A DNA stretch of 64,000 bases from Exophiala sp. HKRS030 (Eukaryota > Ascomycota > Eurotiomycetes > Chaetothyriales > Herpotrichiellaceae): positions 1,984,001 through 2,048,000 of the forward strand of contig JAHWDD010000002.1 in the NCBI GenBank assembly GCA_023897205.1, read 5' to 3'. Both the position numbers and the translations under genes were made by a program. The notes below the pieces were generated by a model, which saw only the letters and a program-made list of their open reading frames with translations, ran no database searches and had not been told where the DNA came from. This document shows positions 53,370 to 63,104 of this stretch, one piece after another; within the stretch, counting starts at the first letter, position 1; each line of letters begins with the position of its first letter.

Positions 53370-55657
53370 TTACTTTTTCCCAGCTTCATGAGTTGTCGCT
53401 GAGCCTGCCGAGTTATCCGTTCCATCTGTTTTGCTGTCTAAAAAAATATACGGTGTCTTGGCTCGTTCTAGTTGTATGAGTTCTTCGATCGCTTTTGGAT
53501 CTTCGGGGCTCTCGACTGCTCCATGGTCTAGAAGTATCTGTATAGTCTTCTGGCGACGATGGGCTCGTGCCACCACGAGTGCAGTTTTGCCCTTGACCTT
53601 GGCGTTGACATCTGCTCCGTGCTCGAGGAGGCTCCGGACAATCTCCTCATAACCACCGTATGCTGCACCATGTAGTGCACTTCCATATTCTTCTCCTCCT
53701 TCGGCGTTGATGTCTGCTCCGTGCTGAATTAAAATCTCAATAATCTCCTCATGACCCTTGCATGCTGCAGCCTGTAACGCACTTCCAAAGCGTTCGCCGC
53801 TCATGTTGACATCTGCTCCGTGCTCGAGAAGGATTTTGACAATCTTCTCACAACCATGGCGCGATGCATACTGAAGTGCGGTTCCATAATATCCTTCTTT
53901 GGCGTTGACGTCTACTCCGTACTTGAGGAGCATCTCGACAATCTTCTCGTGACCCTCGTACACTGCTCTCTGTAGTGCCGTTCCAAATCGTCCATCTTCA
54001 GCATTGATATCTGCTCCGTACTTGAGGAGGATTTTGACAATATCGTCATAACCTCCACACGCTGCAGCGTGTAGTGCCACTTCACGCTCCTCTCCTTCGA
54101 CGTTGGCATCTGCTCCGTGCTTGAGGAGGATCTCGACAATCTTCCTGTTGCTCGTGGCTGCTGCAGCGTACAGTGCAGGTCCTCCCAAAGAGAATGATGC
54201 GAACATCTCTGGTGAATCATCTGGATCATCCCTAATTTCTTCTGCATAATCAACATCTGCGCCGCAGTTGAGGAGCAGTTGCACAACCCCCTCATGCCCA
54301 TTTAGTGCTGCAGTTTTCAGCGGGTTGATTCCTACGATAAAGGCGTCGTCGCTGCTGTGCCATCTTTTGAGATTGACATCTGCTCCGTACCTCAGAAGGA
54401 GTCGTACTATTGTCTCGTGACCGTTCAACGCCGCAGATTGCAGCGCAGATCCCCACGTTCCAGCTGCATTGATATCTGCCCCCTTATCAAGAAGTAGTTG
54501 TACTGTCTTCACATAGCCATGTTCTGACGCAATGCATAGGGGAGTCCCGATCTGCCTCCCTGGTATTATCCTGTCTGAGACCGTATTGATGCTGCGACAA
54601 TTGGTTGCATCCAAGACCGATCGTAACAACTCTTCATGGTCTGGAGAGGATTTTGAAGAAAGCATCATTCTACGATAGGTTTCGTGATCTCTTGACCTTT
54701 GTTGGATGCGTTTAATCTGGTACTTACCTACTACATCTTTCAGTGCCTTCTCTCTGCCAACTTCGACAGGAGAAATTTCTGCCAGCAACTCTTTCGCATA
54801 AGCTGCCGCTGTCATAGCTGCATACGATTGCCATGTATCATTCTTGTGTGAATCGGCGTAATCGCATATACCACGGATAACAGCGCATGGGAAGTCGTTC
54901 ATCAGCCCTGCTGCTTCCATCTCCACGCAAAGCGCACCATCGTCTTCTCGCAGTCGATCTCGCAATGTTGCGTCCTCCACAACCTGGTTTCCTGACGCAA
55001 TGACTCCGTAATGAACCTCTGGATGTGTATTCTCGCGTTGGCCTCGTTTGTGATGAAGTCCTTTACAGCTAGCTATATCACTCTCGATATCATTGTCGCA
55101 GGTTTGCAATGAAAGAGATCAGGATCCTGGGGTAAACCGAAGCGCTTTTTTGCCTTAGGATTCCGTTTGATCGCATGTGCAATGTAATCTGGCATCTTAC
55201 TGTCGCGTATCTGGTGTCTTGTATGGAGGGCGCGCAAAGTACGCGGTAGTAGATCAGGTGGCTTGTTCAGCATCTATTTTCCATCATGCTGGATTACTCC
55301 TTCCCATGGATACTGTGGGTGGCTGACGACAACATCTCCCAGGCGAATGTCTATGCCTTTGTCCTTGTTGGGAATACCGCCACCAATGCCAACCATCAAT
55401 CCCACTCGAAGGGCCGGGAACGTCCTCGCCATGTCCTTGCCGACAGTGGCCGCGGGAGCCAAGCCAGCCGTGGACTGGGCAAGCACTACATTGTGCGCAT
55501 GAATGCGGCCCAACACGTACTTATTGTGGTCTCCCAGGGGTTGTTCTGCGAGCGCTCCATGTTCTTCATCTAGCATAGCCATGGCAGCCGCCATTTCGTG
55601 GGGAAGAGCGCATATCCATCCAACTTGGTAATCGGACACCGTAAGGCTGGAGGTCAT
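53370..55657 (-). pseudogene. Nucleoside-phosphorylase (PNP_UDP)-ankyrin protein, disrupted
   Basis: The 5' part (YQVGWICALPHEMAAAMAMLDEEHG, GLMVGIGGGIPN, IRLGDVVVSHP) is the nucleoside phosphorylase/MTA nucleosidase domain common at the N-terminus of fungal NLR-like proteins. An in-frame TAG at 55276-55274 interrupts it after the QHDGK region; coding similarity resumes at once in the same frame (LNKPPDLL). A second break, a frameshift, falls between about 55127 and 55073. After it the domain continues ([45 protein letters not shown]) and leads into ten ankyrin repeats to 53370. No intron fits either break. Intact relatives are thought to sense non-self in heterokaryon incompatibility or defence. 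The 579-codon 3' part is fully open, so recent decay, an allelic null or an assembly error are all possible. Confidence 0.68.
53490..54520 (-). repeat. Ten tandem ankyrin-repeat units
   Basis: About 99-bp units encode HGADINAE/HGHEEIVxxLLxxGADVN-type repeats. The 3' six are especially alike at the DNA level (recurring CTCCGTGCTCGAGGAG and similar). Units 2 and 3 carry insertions of acidic residues. Confidence 0.85.
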
Positions 55658-56411
55658 GTCAAAGTCTTGGGATCAAGTGGAAGCAGGGTCAAGCAAATTC
55701 AGATCAAAGTTTCAGAGCACCAGGCAAGTGGGATTTCAGGAGAGGAGTGCTTAGGGGGTTGAGAAAGATAGGGAGGCGATATTTTAAGCGATATTTATCG
55801 GATTTGGGAAGAAAGAGACAGATACATCCATGGGGATGCAGGTCCGGCGACATGCTGTAGGTCTTTGTTCGTCTTTGTTCGTGAAAGGACTTACTTGCTT
55901 TGGTTTGGTCAAGACGCACCTACAATTTCAGGTAAAAAGCGCACAAGAGAGGACAAGTAACCAAATAGCACCCGTCGGCTTCAAACCTCAGCGCCAAAGA
56001 GCACTTTCCATAGGCCAAACACGCTGGAGTCGCGGTTCATTGCATCAGCAGGCATTCAATATGAAACCATCTATCCGTTTTTCCCTCAGAGAGGAGTCAG
56101 TTGAGTTGGGCATGGGGACGGGAAGTTACCGCAAGGTTGTTTGTTAGCAAGTTGATGGATGATTTTGATATCGGGAGGAAGAGAAGTCATTTTGAAGGCA
56201 CGTGATGTAAGAGCTTTTGTGGTGGTTGCTCTGGCAACGACCAACTATTGACGCCTGGTCTCGAAAAACTGTGTACAAGTCAGGATGTACTCTTGATGAT
56301 CAGTGCATGATCCGGGCCATCTGCAACTGCTGCCCGTTGCTTCAAACTTATACATACCTGCAGTACTGTCCTCAACGTTGTACCAGCTTTATCAAAATCA
56401 GACTCTCCGAT
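55658..56411. other. Divergent intergenic region
   Basis: About 750 bp between the nucleosidase-ankyrin gene and the kinesin gene. A near-tandem CTTTGTTCGT duplication lies at 55861-55880. No gene. Confidence 0.4.
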
Positions 56412-58967
56412 ATGGACAAGTCTACCAAGACGCCGTCAAAAGATCCTCTTTTCCAGGTGTACCTGCGCCTGCGGCCACCCATACAACCCCAATTGGCGAA
56501 GCAGAAATCCGACCCGTGGCTCATTGTTGAACCTACCACCACTCCTGTTGAAGAGAACACCAAATCGTTTCCTTCGCATGTAACTCTTCAGACTCCGAGA
56601 GATTCCAACAGACGCTGGATAGAGCAGTTCAGTTTCACCAAAGTTTTCGAAGAAGTGGCATCGCAGCTAGATGTGTTCGAAGAGACAGGAAGTATAGACA
56701 TACTCAAAAGCGTTTTGCAGACAGGTAAAGATGGTCTTATTGCGACGCTGGGAGTCACAGGGAGTGGAAAGGTGTGTATCTGTCTGAGAGATGACAGGTT
56801 CTAAGCTAACCGAATGAAAGAGCCATACCATTCTCGGGTCGGAATCACAACGAGGTTTAACTCAGATGACTCTTGATCTGTTGTTCACATCAATCGGTGA
56901 CAACATCAGGCGAGCGGACTCAACTCTTCTATCAGCTTTGAAGGCATCGGATGTTTCAGAAGCCAAAATCCTCTCAGCAGCCACATTTCTCGATACATCG
57001 AATAGTGATGGCGATTGGGCAGAGATATCAAATGCGAGGCTGCCTTTTTCGAGAGCACAAACACCCATGATGGTAAATCCCCGCACATTTGATCATCCTG
57101 GCTTGTTTCTATTCTTCTCATCATGGCACAAGCACATCGGCATGCTTGTCTGCAATTGATTCTTTCCCAACTATAGCACAGATACCTGGATGGACCAAAG
57201 ACCAAGGTTGGGATATATGCCTAGATCTTCCCTCCTCACCCAACAGGGATCGCGGTGCCCTCCCCTCCCTCCATGACCCGTTTAAAAGGCTCAAAAAACT
57301 CATATGCTAATATACATACTGTGAAGGACTCTTATGCTGCTCCAGACCACCCGGCCTCACGCCAGAGCACTTTCCCACGGCAGCCAGACGTTTCGTCATA
57401 CTCGATCGAGGTTGACCCAACCAACGAATACGTGGTTCTTGTGTCAATGTACCAGGTGTATATGAATGACATCAAAGACCTCCTTTCCTCCTCAGCCTCT
57501 TCAAACGCACCTACTATGTCGACCCGACCCAGAGCGGCGCAACAACAGAAAAAGGGTCTGCCGTTCAAAAACACAAAGATGTCGCCAGATCGCAAAGTAG
57601 TGGCGGGACTTCAAAAGATTGTTTGTGGAAGCTATGACGAAGCCATGCGAGTGCTTCGGAGGGGTCTGAAGGAAAGAAACACCGCATCCACAGGCAGCAA
57701 CAATGTCAGCTCAAGAAGCCACGCATTTTTTTGCATTGAAGTTAAGAAGAAAATTGCAATGAGGGGGCACGCTGATTCCGTGACGCCGGCCTGGACTGGT
57801 GGTACACTATCAATCATTGACCTTGCAGGAACAGAGCGAATGGACAATGCGAAAACCACAGGGCTCACCCTGGCCGAAGCCGGGAAGATCAACGTGAGCC
57901 TGATGCACCTAGGGCGGTGCCTCGAGATGCAGAGTGAAGGCAGCAAGGCGGTTATTCCGTTCAGACGGTGCAAACTTACCGAGCTCTTGTTCTCCAACTC
58001 GTTCCCTTCCTCCTCAAGCCATGCAGCTACCTACCGACCGCAGAAAGCTGTCATGATCGTAACAGCCGATCCTTCTGGAGACTTCAATGCAACCAGGCAC
58101 ATATTGAAATGTTCGGCCCTGGCTCGAGATTTCAAGGTCTCGAGAATAGCTAGCACCACAAGCACAATCCTTCGCACCACCAGCGTATGCAAAGGAGCCA
58201 ATGGGGGTCGCACAAGCCCTCAAGACATGATCAATAGTTATTTGACTGCTCAAGAGCTAGAACAAGCAACAAATGAAGCTACTCGATTTGCTGAAAAGTG
58301 CGTCGCCTTGGAGGTCCGACTTGCCGAAGAAGAAATGAAGAGAGTCGAAGCCGAAGCAGCTGCCGAGGCAGCAGAAGAACAGCTTATGGATATGGAGCAA
58401 CAGGTGCGAGAAGAATGCTGGATAGAAATGGAGCAGCATCTTGAAGAGGAAAAGGAAAGATGGAGAGACGCCTGGGAACAGGAGAAGACACAAAACGAGG
58501 CGTTCATGGATGGCAAGCTGGGAATCCTGGAGAAGACCACGCAATTCCATATCCATGAAGACGCGGCTGAGGCCAGGGTCGAAGAACTTGAACGAGAGAA
58601 CGAATCGCTCAGAGCGAAACTGCGGGCCCTAGAGCAGGAATTACAGACAAGAAGTCCGACAAAAAGGTCGCGCGGGGGTTCCAAATCTCCAGTCAAGGGT
58701 ATCATCCTGCAGGAGACGGCCAACATCAACATTGCAACAAACCCTTTTTTAGCCTCATTAAAGGCAAGGGATAGTGATTTGACCATCAGGGCGAAATCCA
58801 GTGAGGGTGATATGCACGGAACATCTGAGATTTCTCCAAGAAAACAATCACTGAGGAGTTCCAATGTGTCTCATGCAACAGTTGAGGAACAGCCACCTAC
58901 CACGGTCAAGAAGCAACGCAAATTGACGACGAGAAAGTGGGATTTGGGAGACCCCAATGGGTTTTGA
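56412..58967 (+). CDS. Kinesin-family motor protein, class unassigned
   Basis: Three exons (56412-56771, 56821-57072, 57225-58967) give about 784 aa. The N-terminal motor starts at YLRLRPP. The P-loop VTGSGKSHTILG is completed by splicing exons 1 and 2 (near residue 115). Switch I is NVSSRSHAFF (~365), switch II IIDLAGTERM (~402), and CKLTELLFSN is the usual late motor motif. A long acidic coiled coil (residues ~550-660, EEEMKRVEAEAAAEAAEEQ) and a basic disordered tail (SPTKRSRGGSKSPVKG) follow. It is an ATP-driven microtubule motor. The motor is divergent and carries extra loops, so the subfamily is unclear. The third exon's acceptor (CTAG, 57224) is the only stop-free in-phase choice I found; that intron is 152 nt. 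Confidence 0.85.
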
Positions 58968-59965
58968 ATTATAGGACGACTTACCTTTTATGTTGTATTG
59001 ACTATGCATAGCGATGCGCAGCAGGGCTTCTTTTCTTGATTGAGCAAGCGATTCAGATAATAGCAAGGTGTTTGATAGCCAATTCGAGCAAATGACCAAA
59101 GACTTGGTGATTGAATTATCGTTGAAAGTGATACAGGCGACGTGTAGGCAAGTGATTTCAGGTTCGCAATCCCAATTATATGGGTGATTTCGCCTAGACG
59201 ACAGTGTTCTGTAGCTAGGGCTAGGGGTACGGAGTATGTACTGCCCGAAATGCGCTTGAGGTGCTACAATAGTTGGAAAACCATTGCTCCATTGTGACTA
59301 GGAAATTAGGATTTGGTAGAGTTTTTGGAGAGGATACGCAGTACGGAGCAGAGCAAGGTGAGATCAATCATATCCATACTCCGTATATCAAGGATCATGA
59401 GATTATGTTGTACGAGGTGAATACGGAGTACATCCTTGTTGTGAAATCCAACCACCAGCATTTTGAGGAGAGTGATAAAATAATAGTGGTGGCGGGGAGC
59501 TTTTTTCTTACAGGGCGATCGACGTGGCTGGGGATCTTGGGGACTGACGCAGCATCACCATCACCACCACACACACCTCAATTCCTCTCACTCGTTCTCT
59601 CCCTCTCCCTTCGTGTGTGTGTGTCTCTACGAGCATCAACAGAGTCCTTGACAAAATCGATGTTTTGTGTCTTTTTTTGAATTCTTTCGAGTCATTCGTT
59701 TACCCCCCAAAAACTTACTTTGTTCTTCGTCTACACCGTTCTCCCGACATCCCAGTGGTCACCGTCCCCCGCAATACATCCACCACCATCCAACGCACCT
59801 ACCACTCAAAAGTACCGAAAAAGCACAGACACAGAAAGAAAAAAGAGAAGGGAGACAGGACAGACACATCATTTCTACTGTACATCTTGAAACTAGACAA
59901 AAAGCAAAAAACAAGACCGCAGTACAGACTCTCTGCTACACGCACGGCGCGCACCGGTGAGCACA
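58968..59965. other. Intergenic region with TACGGAGTA motifs
   Basis: About 1 kb between two plus-strand genes. Motifs at 59228, 59377 and 59422. A (GT)n run is near 59612 and CAC/CACA-rich DNA is near 59560. The A-rich leader of the next gene is at 59815-59925. Confidence 0.5.
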
Positions 59966-60745
59966 ATGCCTCCGACCGTCGCAAGCCGAATAGTGTCCAG
60001 CGACCACATCAAGACCGTCGTCTCTCGAACGGCATCGTCCACCTTGAACTTTTTATCCGCACGAGGCTCCTCTTCCTCTTCCCAGTCCACCACCCCCTTG
60101 GCGTCTGTATTCGCCCTCATCATCCGAGGCACGATACGGCTGTCCAGTCGTGCCCTCGCCGCCGACTCCCCTCCCGCCATCACACCCCGATCGCAACTGG
60201 TCGAGGAGCCCGTGTTCTTGCGACCCCGCGGCGACCACCAAGGTCTCGCCAGACGACAACAAAATGTCATCCTCGCCATCCCCACCACGTACGCCGGGTT
60301 GAACTCGGGTCCCGCTCCTGGTGCCTTGGCCGGCATCGTCCTCGGCAGCATCGCGGGCTTCATACTCGTCCTGTACGTCCTGCTGAGCGCGTTCCGTTTC
60401 GGCATCTTCGGCAACCGGCAGACGGTGGTCGAAGAAGAAATCGTCCGTCACCATCACCAGAGTCGACGGAGCCGGAGCCGGTCGCGGGCGATGACCGAAG
60501 TCAGCCATCACCATCATTCGCCGAGGCGGGAGAGGGTGGTCAGGGAGCGCGAAGAGACCGTCGTGGTCGAGGAACATGTCGAGCCGAGTGTCAGTGCCGA
60601 TGATGACATTGTCGAAGTCATCGAGGAGCACAGTCCTGAACGACCGCCGAAACGTGGACCCAGCGGGAGGAGTGGGTACAGGACGGTCGATCCCGCCGAG
60701 TTTGGTGGTGGGAGCAGACCCATAAGGAAGATCAGTAGGCGGTGA
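59966..60745 (+). CDS. Single-pass membrane protein, His/Arg-rich cytosolic tail
   Basis: 259 aa from MPPTVASRIVSSDHI. The N-terminal 115 residues are Ser/Thr/Arg-rich, then a glycine-containing transmembrane segment (GALAGIVLGSIAGFILVLYVLLSAF) and a polar tail. The tail has EEEIVRHHHQSRRSRSRSR, a second histidine run and HSPRRERVVREREETVVVEEHVEPS. It ends in SGYRTVDPAEFGGGSRPIRKISRR. A similar YRTVDP-FGG ending occurs, as I recall, in other fungal membrane proteins of this layout. There is no catalytic domain, and function is unknown. A longer overlapping frame (59617-60603) is Arg/Pro-rich and looks like a shadow. Confidence 0.72.
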   Translation: MPPTVASRIVSSDHIKTVVSRTASSTLNFLSARGSSSSSQSTTPLASVFALIIRGTIRLSSRALAADSPPAITPRSQLVEEPVFLRPRGDHQGLARRQQNVILAIPTTYAGLNSGPAPGALAGIVLGSIAGFILVLYVLLSAFRFGIFGNRQTVVEEEIVRHHHQSRRSRSRSRAMTEVSHHHHSPRRERVVREREETVVVEEHVEPSVSADDDIVEVIEEHSPERPPKRGPSGRSGYRTVDPAEFGGGSRPIRKISRR

Positions 60746-61244
60746 TGAGTCATGTCTGCTACGGAGGTATTATGAGTAGTCAAGAGAAATTGATACTGAG
60801 GTCTGTGTTTGTGTGTATATGTACAAGATGTCTAGTCCGTATGCATGTGGTTGTCACTGGTGCATGGGTTTTTTTGAGCGATGGAGTTGGGTCTGGTTTA
60901 CGAGGTACTCCATAGGTGACACCTTTTTGAGTTGTGATGTGTTGAACAAATTGATCTATCAGATGACACTACATCATGTGTGCAAGTACGGAGGAGATCC
61001 CTGAATACGGAATATTTCTGGTTATTCTACAAAGTATACAGACTCCGAATCTTGTCTTTCGTTTTCCTGGCACATCGCGCTCTCGACTTACCACAGGGAT
61101 GTACTACTATTCCAACATACGACGTACAGTACTCTGTCCTCGGTATCATGAAACCGTACTTCGTAAATCATCCCCTTGATCCTTTGGGGTTGAGTTTTTT
61201 TTTAAACCCCTGTACAGGAGTATTGTATTGGTTTTCTTTTTTGA
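60746..61244. other. Convergent intergenic region
   Basis: 500 bp between convergent genes. Degenerate TACGGAG/TACTCC-like words (60903, 60987) but no exact 9-mer. Confidence 0.4.
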
Positions 61245-62243
61245 CTACTCATACCTCTTGACGGCCTTGACGCCAAACAAGCTCTCTGCGTTTCGATAGG
61301 CGATCAGTTCGAGTTGTTCTTGGGTGACCAGACCACTCTTTTGCAATTCCCTCATGAACTCGAGACCGTCTTCGTTTTTCGCAAAGGGGTAGTCGACACT
61401 GTACAAGATGTGTTTGGGGTCTGTATTTCTCAGGATCGTGGCCATGGGATCCACACTCCAATTTCCGCTCGTGGTGATCCAGATGTTACGATCCCAGACT
61501 TGCCTGAAGGGGCGGGCGTGTTTCCCCCACCGGACGCTCAACTGTTGGATTCGACTCAACATGAACGGGATCATTTCCCCCATGTGCCCTATGACGATTT
61601 TCAAGTTGGGCAGACGGTCGAACAGGCCACTGGCGACGAGTCGGAGGACGTGAGTCGCCACGTCGGAATGCCAACCGAAGGCGCTGGCCGAGATGGATTT
61701 CGTCGCCGAGGAAGGGTAGTTGCCGGTGTACAACGTCGAGAGATGGGTCTGCGTCGGCCAGGTGGGGTGCAGATAGACCGGAACGTCCAGGTCGGACGCG
61801 GCCTTCCACAGGTCAAAAAAGGACTCGCCGTCGTAGTAACCCCCCGTCGAAGTGTGGTTGTCGATGAGGGCACCTACGAAACCAAGTTGGGTCACGCACC
61901 GAACCAGCTCGGCAGCCGAAGAGGCGCCAGGGTCAGGGTCCGAGACTGGAAGGACGGCGAACCCTGCGAATCGATCAGGGTGGTCCTTGATCGCGGAGGA
62001 CAATTGGTCATTGGCGGATCGACATTCAGACTGGGTAAGGCTGCCCGGAGCGTGTGAGATGATTTGGAAAGACACTCGACCGGCGTCCATCTGAGACAAA
62101 CGAAGGGTGGAGAGGTCGGTCAGTTTGTCGGACAAGCTGGGGATGTGTATGAATTGTTCAGAGTATTGTGAAGAGATGGTAGGCGAGGCTGACGCCGCGC
62201 GGGAGAAGAAGTGTTCTTCTAGGGTTATCAGAGGGGGAATCAT
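61245..62243 (-). CDS. Amidohydrolase 2 family (ACMSD / resorcylate decarboxylase-like)
   Basis: A single exon of 332 aa. LITLEEHFF at the N-terminus is the EEHF metal-binding start typical of the decarboxylase branch of PF04909. Later motifs are VPVYLHPTWP (His ligand), AFGWHSDVATHVLRLVASGLFDRLPNLKIVIGHMGE (His ligand) and ILYSVDYPF (Asp). Together these make the zinc-dependent TIM barrel of non-oxidative decarboxylases such as gamma-resorcylate or 5-carboxyvanillate decarboxylase and ACMSD. It is cytosolic, with a substrate probably an aromatic carboxylate (inference from family). It is divergent from the NAPE-PLD-like gene. Confidence 0.92.
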   Translation of the reverse strand: MIPPLITLEEHFFSRAASASPTISSQYSEQFIHIPSLSDKLTDLSTLRLSQMDAGRVSFQIISHAPGSLTQSECRSANDQLSSAIKDHPDRFAGFAVLPVSDPDPGASSAAELVRCVTQLGFVGALIDNHTSTGGYYDGESFFDLWKAASDLDVPVYLHPTWPTQTHLSTLYTGNYPSSATKSISASAFGWHSDVATHVLRLVASGLFDRLPNLKIVIGHMGEMIPFMLSRIQQLSVRWGKHARPFRQVWDRNIWITTSGNWSVDPMATILRNTDPKHILYSVDYPFAKNEDGLEFMRELQKSGLVTQEQLELIAYRNAESLFGVKAVKRYE

Positions 62244-63104
62244 GGTTGAAACAATTGTTTATCTCTGGCTGTGTGGAAAGATACTAGGGTTGAGGTGAGG
62301 TAGGCTGGAGATGGAGATGAAATATATCACGTAGAGCCCCCTAATAGTAGCAGAGGGGGTGGTGAGTCCAGCGATACCGCTGAGCAGTGTAACAGAAGTA
62401 TCCGAGATGCTGAGGTACGTACGGAGTAGGGGACATGGATTTATGAGATGGTCGCCTGATGTGTAACAAATATCACTGATCAACTATTCAAATCTAGTAC
62501 AAGAGATGGGATAGATCAAACGAGTCTGAATGAGAGTAGATGAATGTCGTCGTCAGTCAACCTACCTACCTCTTATATCTACAAAGATATCCGTATAAAC
62601 GGAGTAGAGTGGTTGATACCCCGGACATTTTTGAGGCCGATGGACCGCGGGCGCGGGGTAAACAAATCGACACATATACCAGGAATGGTAGTTGGCGGGT
62701 TTACGAGTACATCCTCCTCCAACTTTGATGTCGAATAGAATGATAAAGGGGAAGATACAAGACAGAAAACGCATCCTAATGAATTCTTTTGTAACAACGT
62801 GTTTGACCATACGAGTACTCGTACGTAGGTCCATGTCATGAGGTCATGAAGTACTTCATTACCTTGTCCGGAGATACTCGGATGTCCCAGATTCAAAACA
62901 AAAAAACATCGGCCGAATGTGACTCCGAGTTTTCGTACGTACATGAGACTGATTAATGCCTAATGTCAAGAATGTTATCAAAGTACCTGAGTAGGTAGTG
63001 AGTACCAGTTTCTTTCTTCTATATTGTCCAACAACACAGTCTTTTATCGTCGTAACAGTCATTTCGTGGTCCGACGTTTTTGACTTGTTAGAATACTCTG
63101 AAGG
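62244..63104. promoter_or_regulatory. Divergent promoter, amidohydrolase / NAPE-PLD-like
   Basis: 860 bp head to head. TACGGAGTA at 62420-62428 and a 14-bp palindrome TACGAGTACTCGTA at 62810-62823. No gene. Confidence 0.45.
62810..62823. repeat. 14-bp perfect palindrome TACGAGTACTCGTA
   Basis: A perfect dyad, differing by one base per arm from the TACGGAGTACTCCGTA type found at 49494. It may be a related site. Confidence 0.7.

Noticed and set aside
55274..55320. An intron removing the TAG in the nucleosidase domain
   Set aside because: The only GT...TAG candidate (about 40 nt) is too short and shifts the frame into a stop. The similarity continues in the same frame on both sides of the TAG, so it is a real interruption.
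59617..60603. 328-codon plus-strand open frame
   Set aside because: Arg/Pro/His-rich composition and full overlap with the membrane-protein gene at 59966, whose TM segment and tail are protein-like. It is a frame shadow.
61314..62057. 247-codon plus-strand frame
   Set aside because: Antisense to the well-supported amidohydrolase. No family features.
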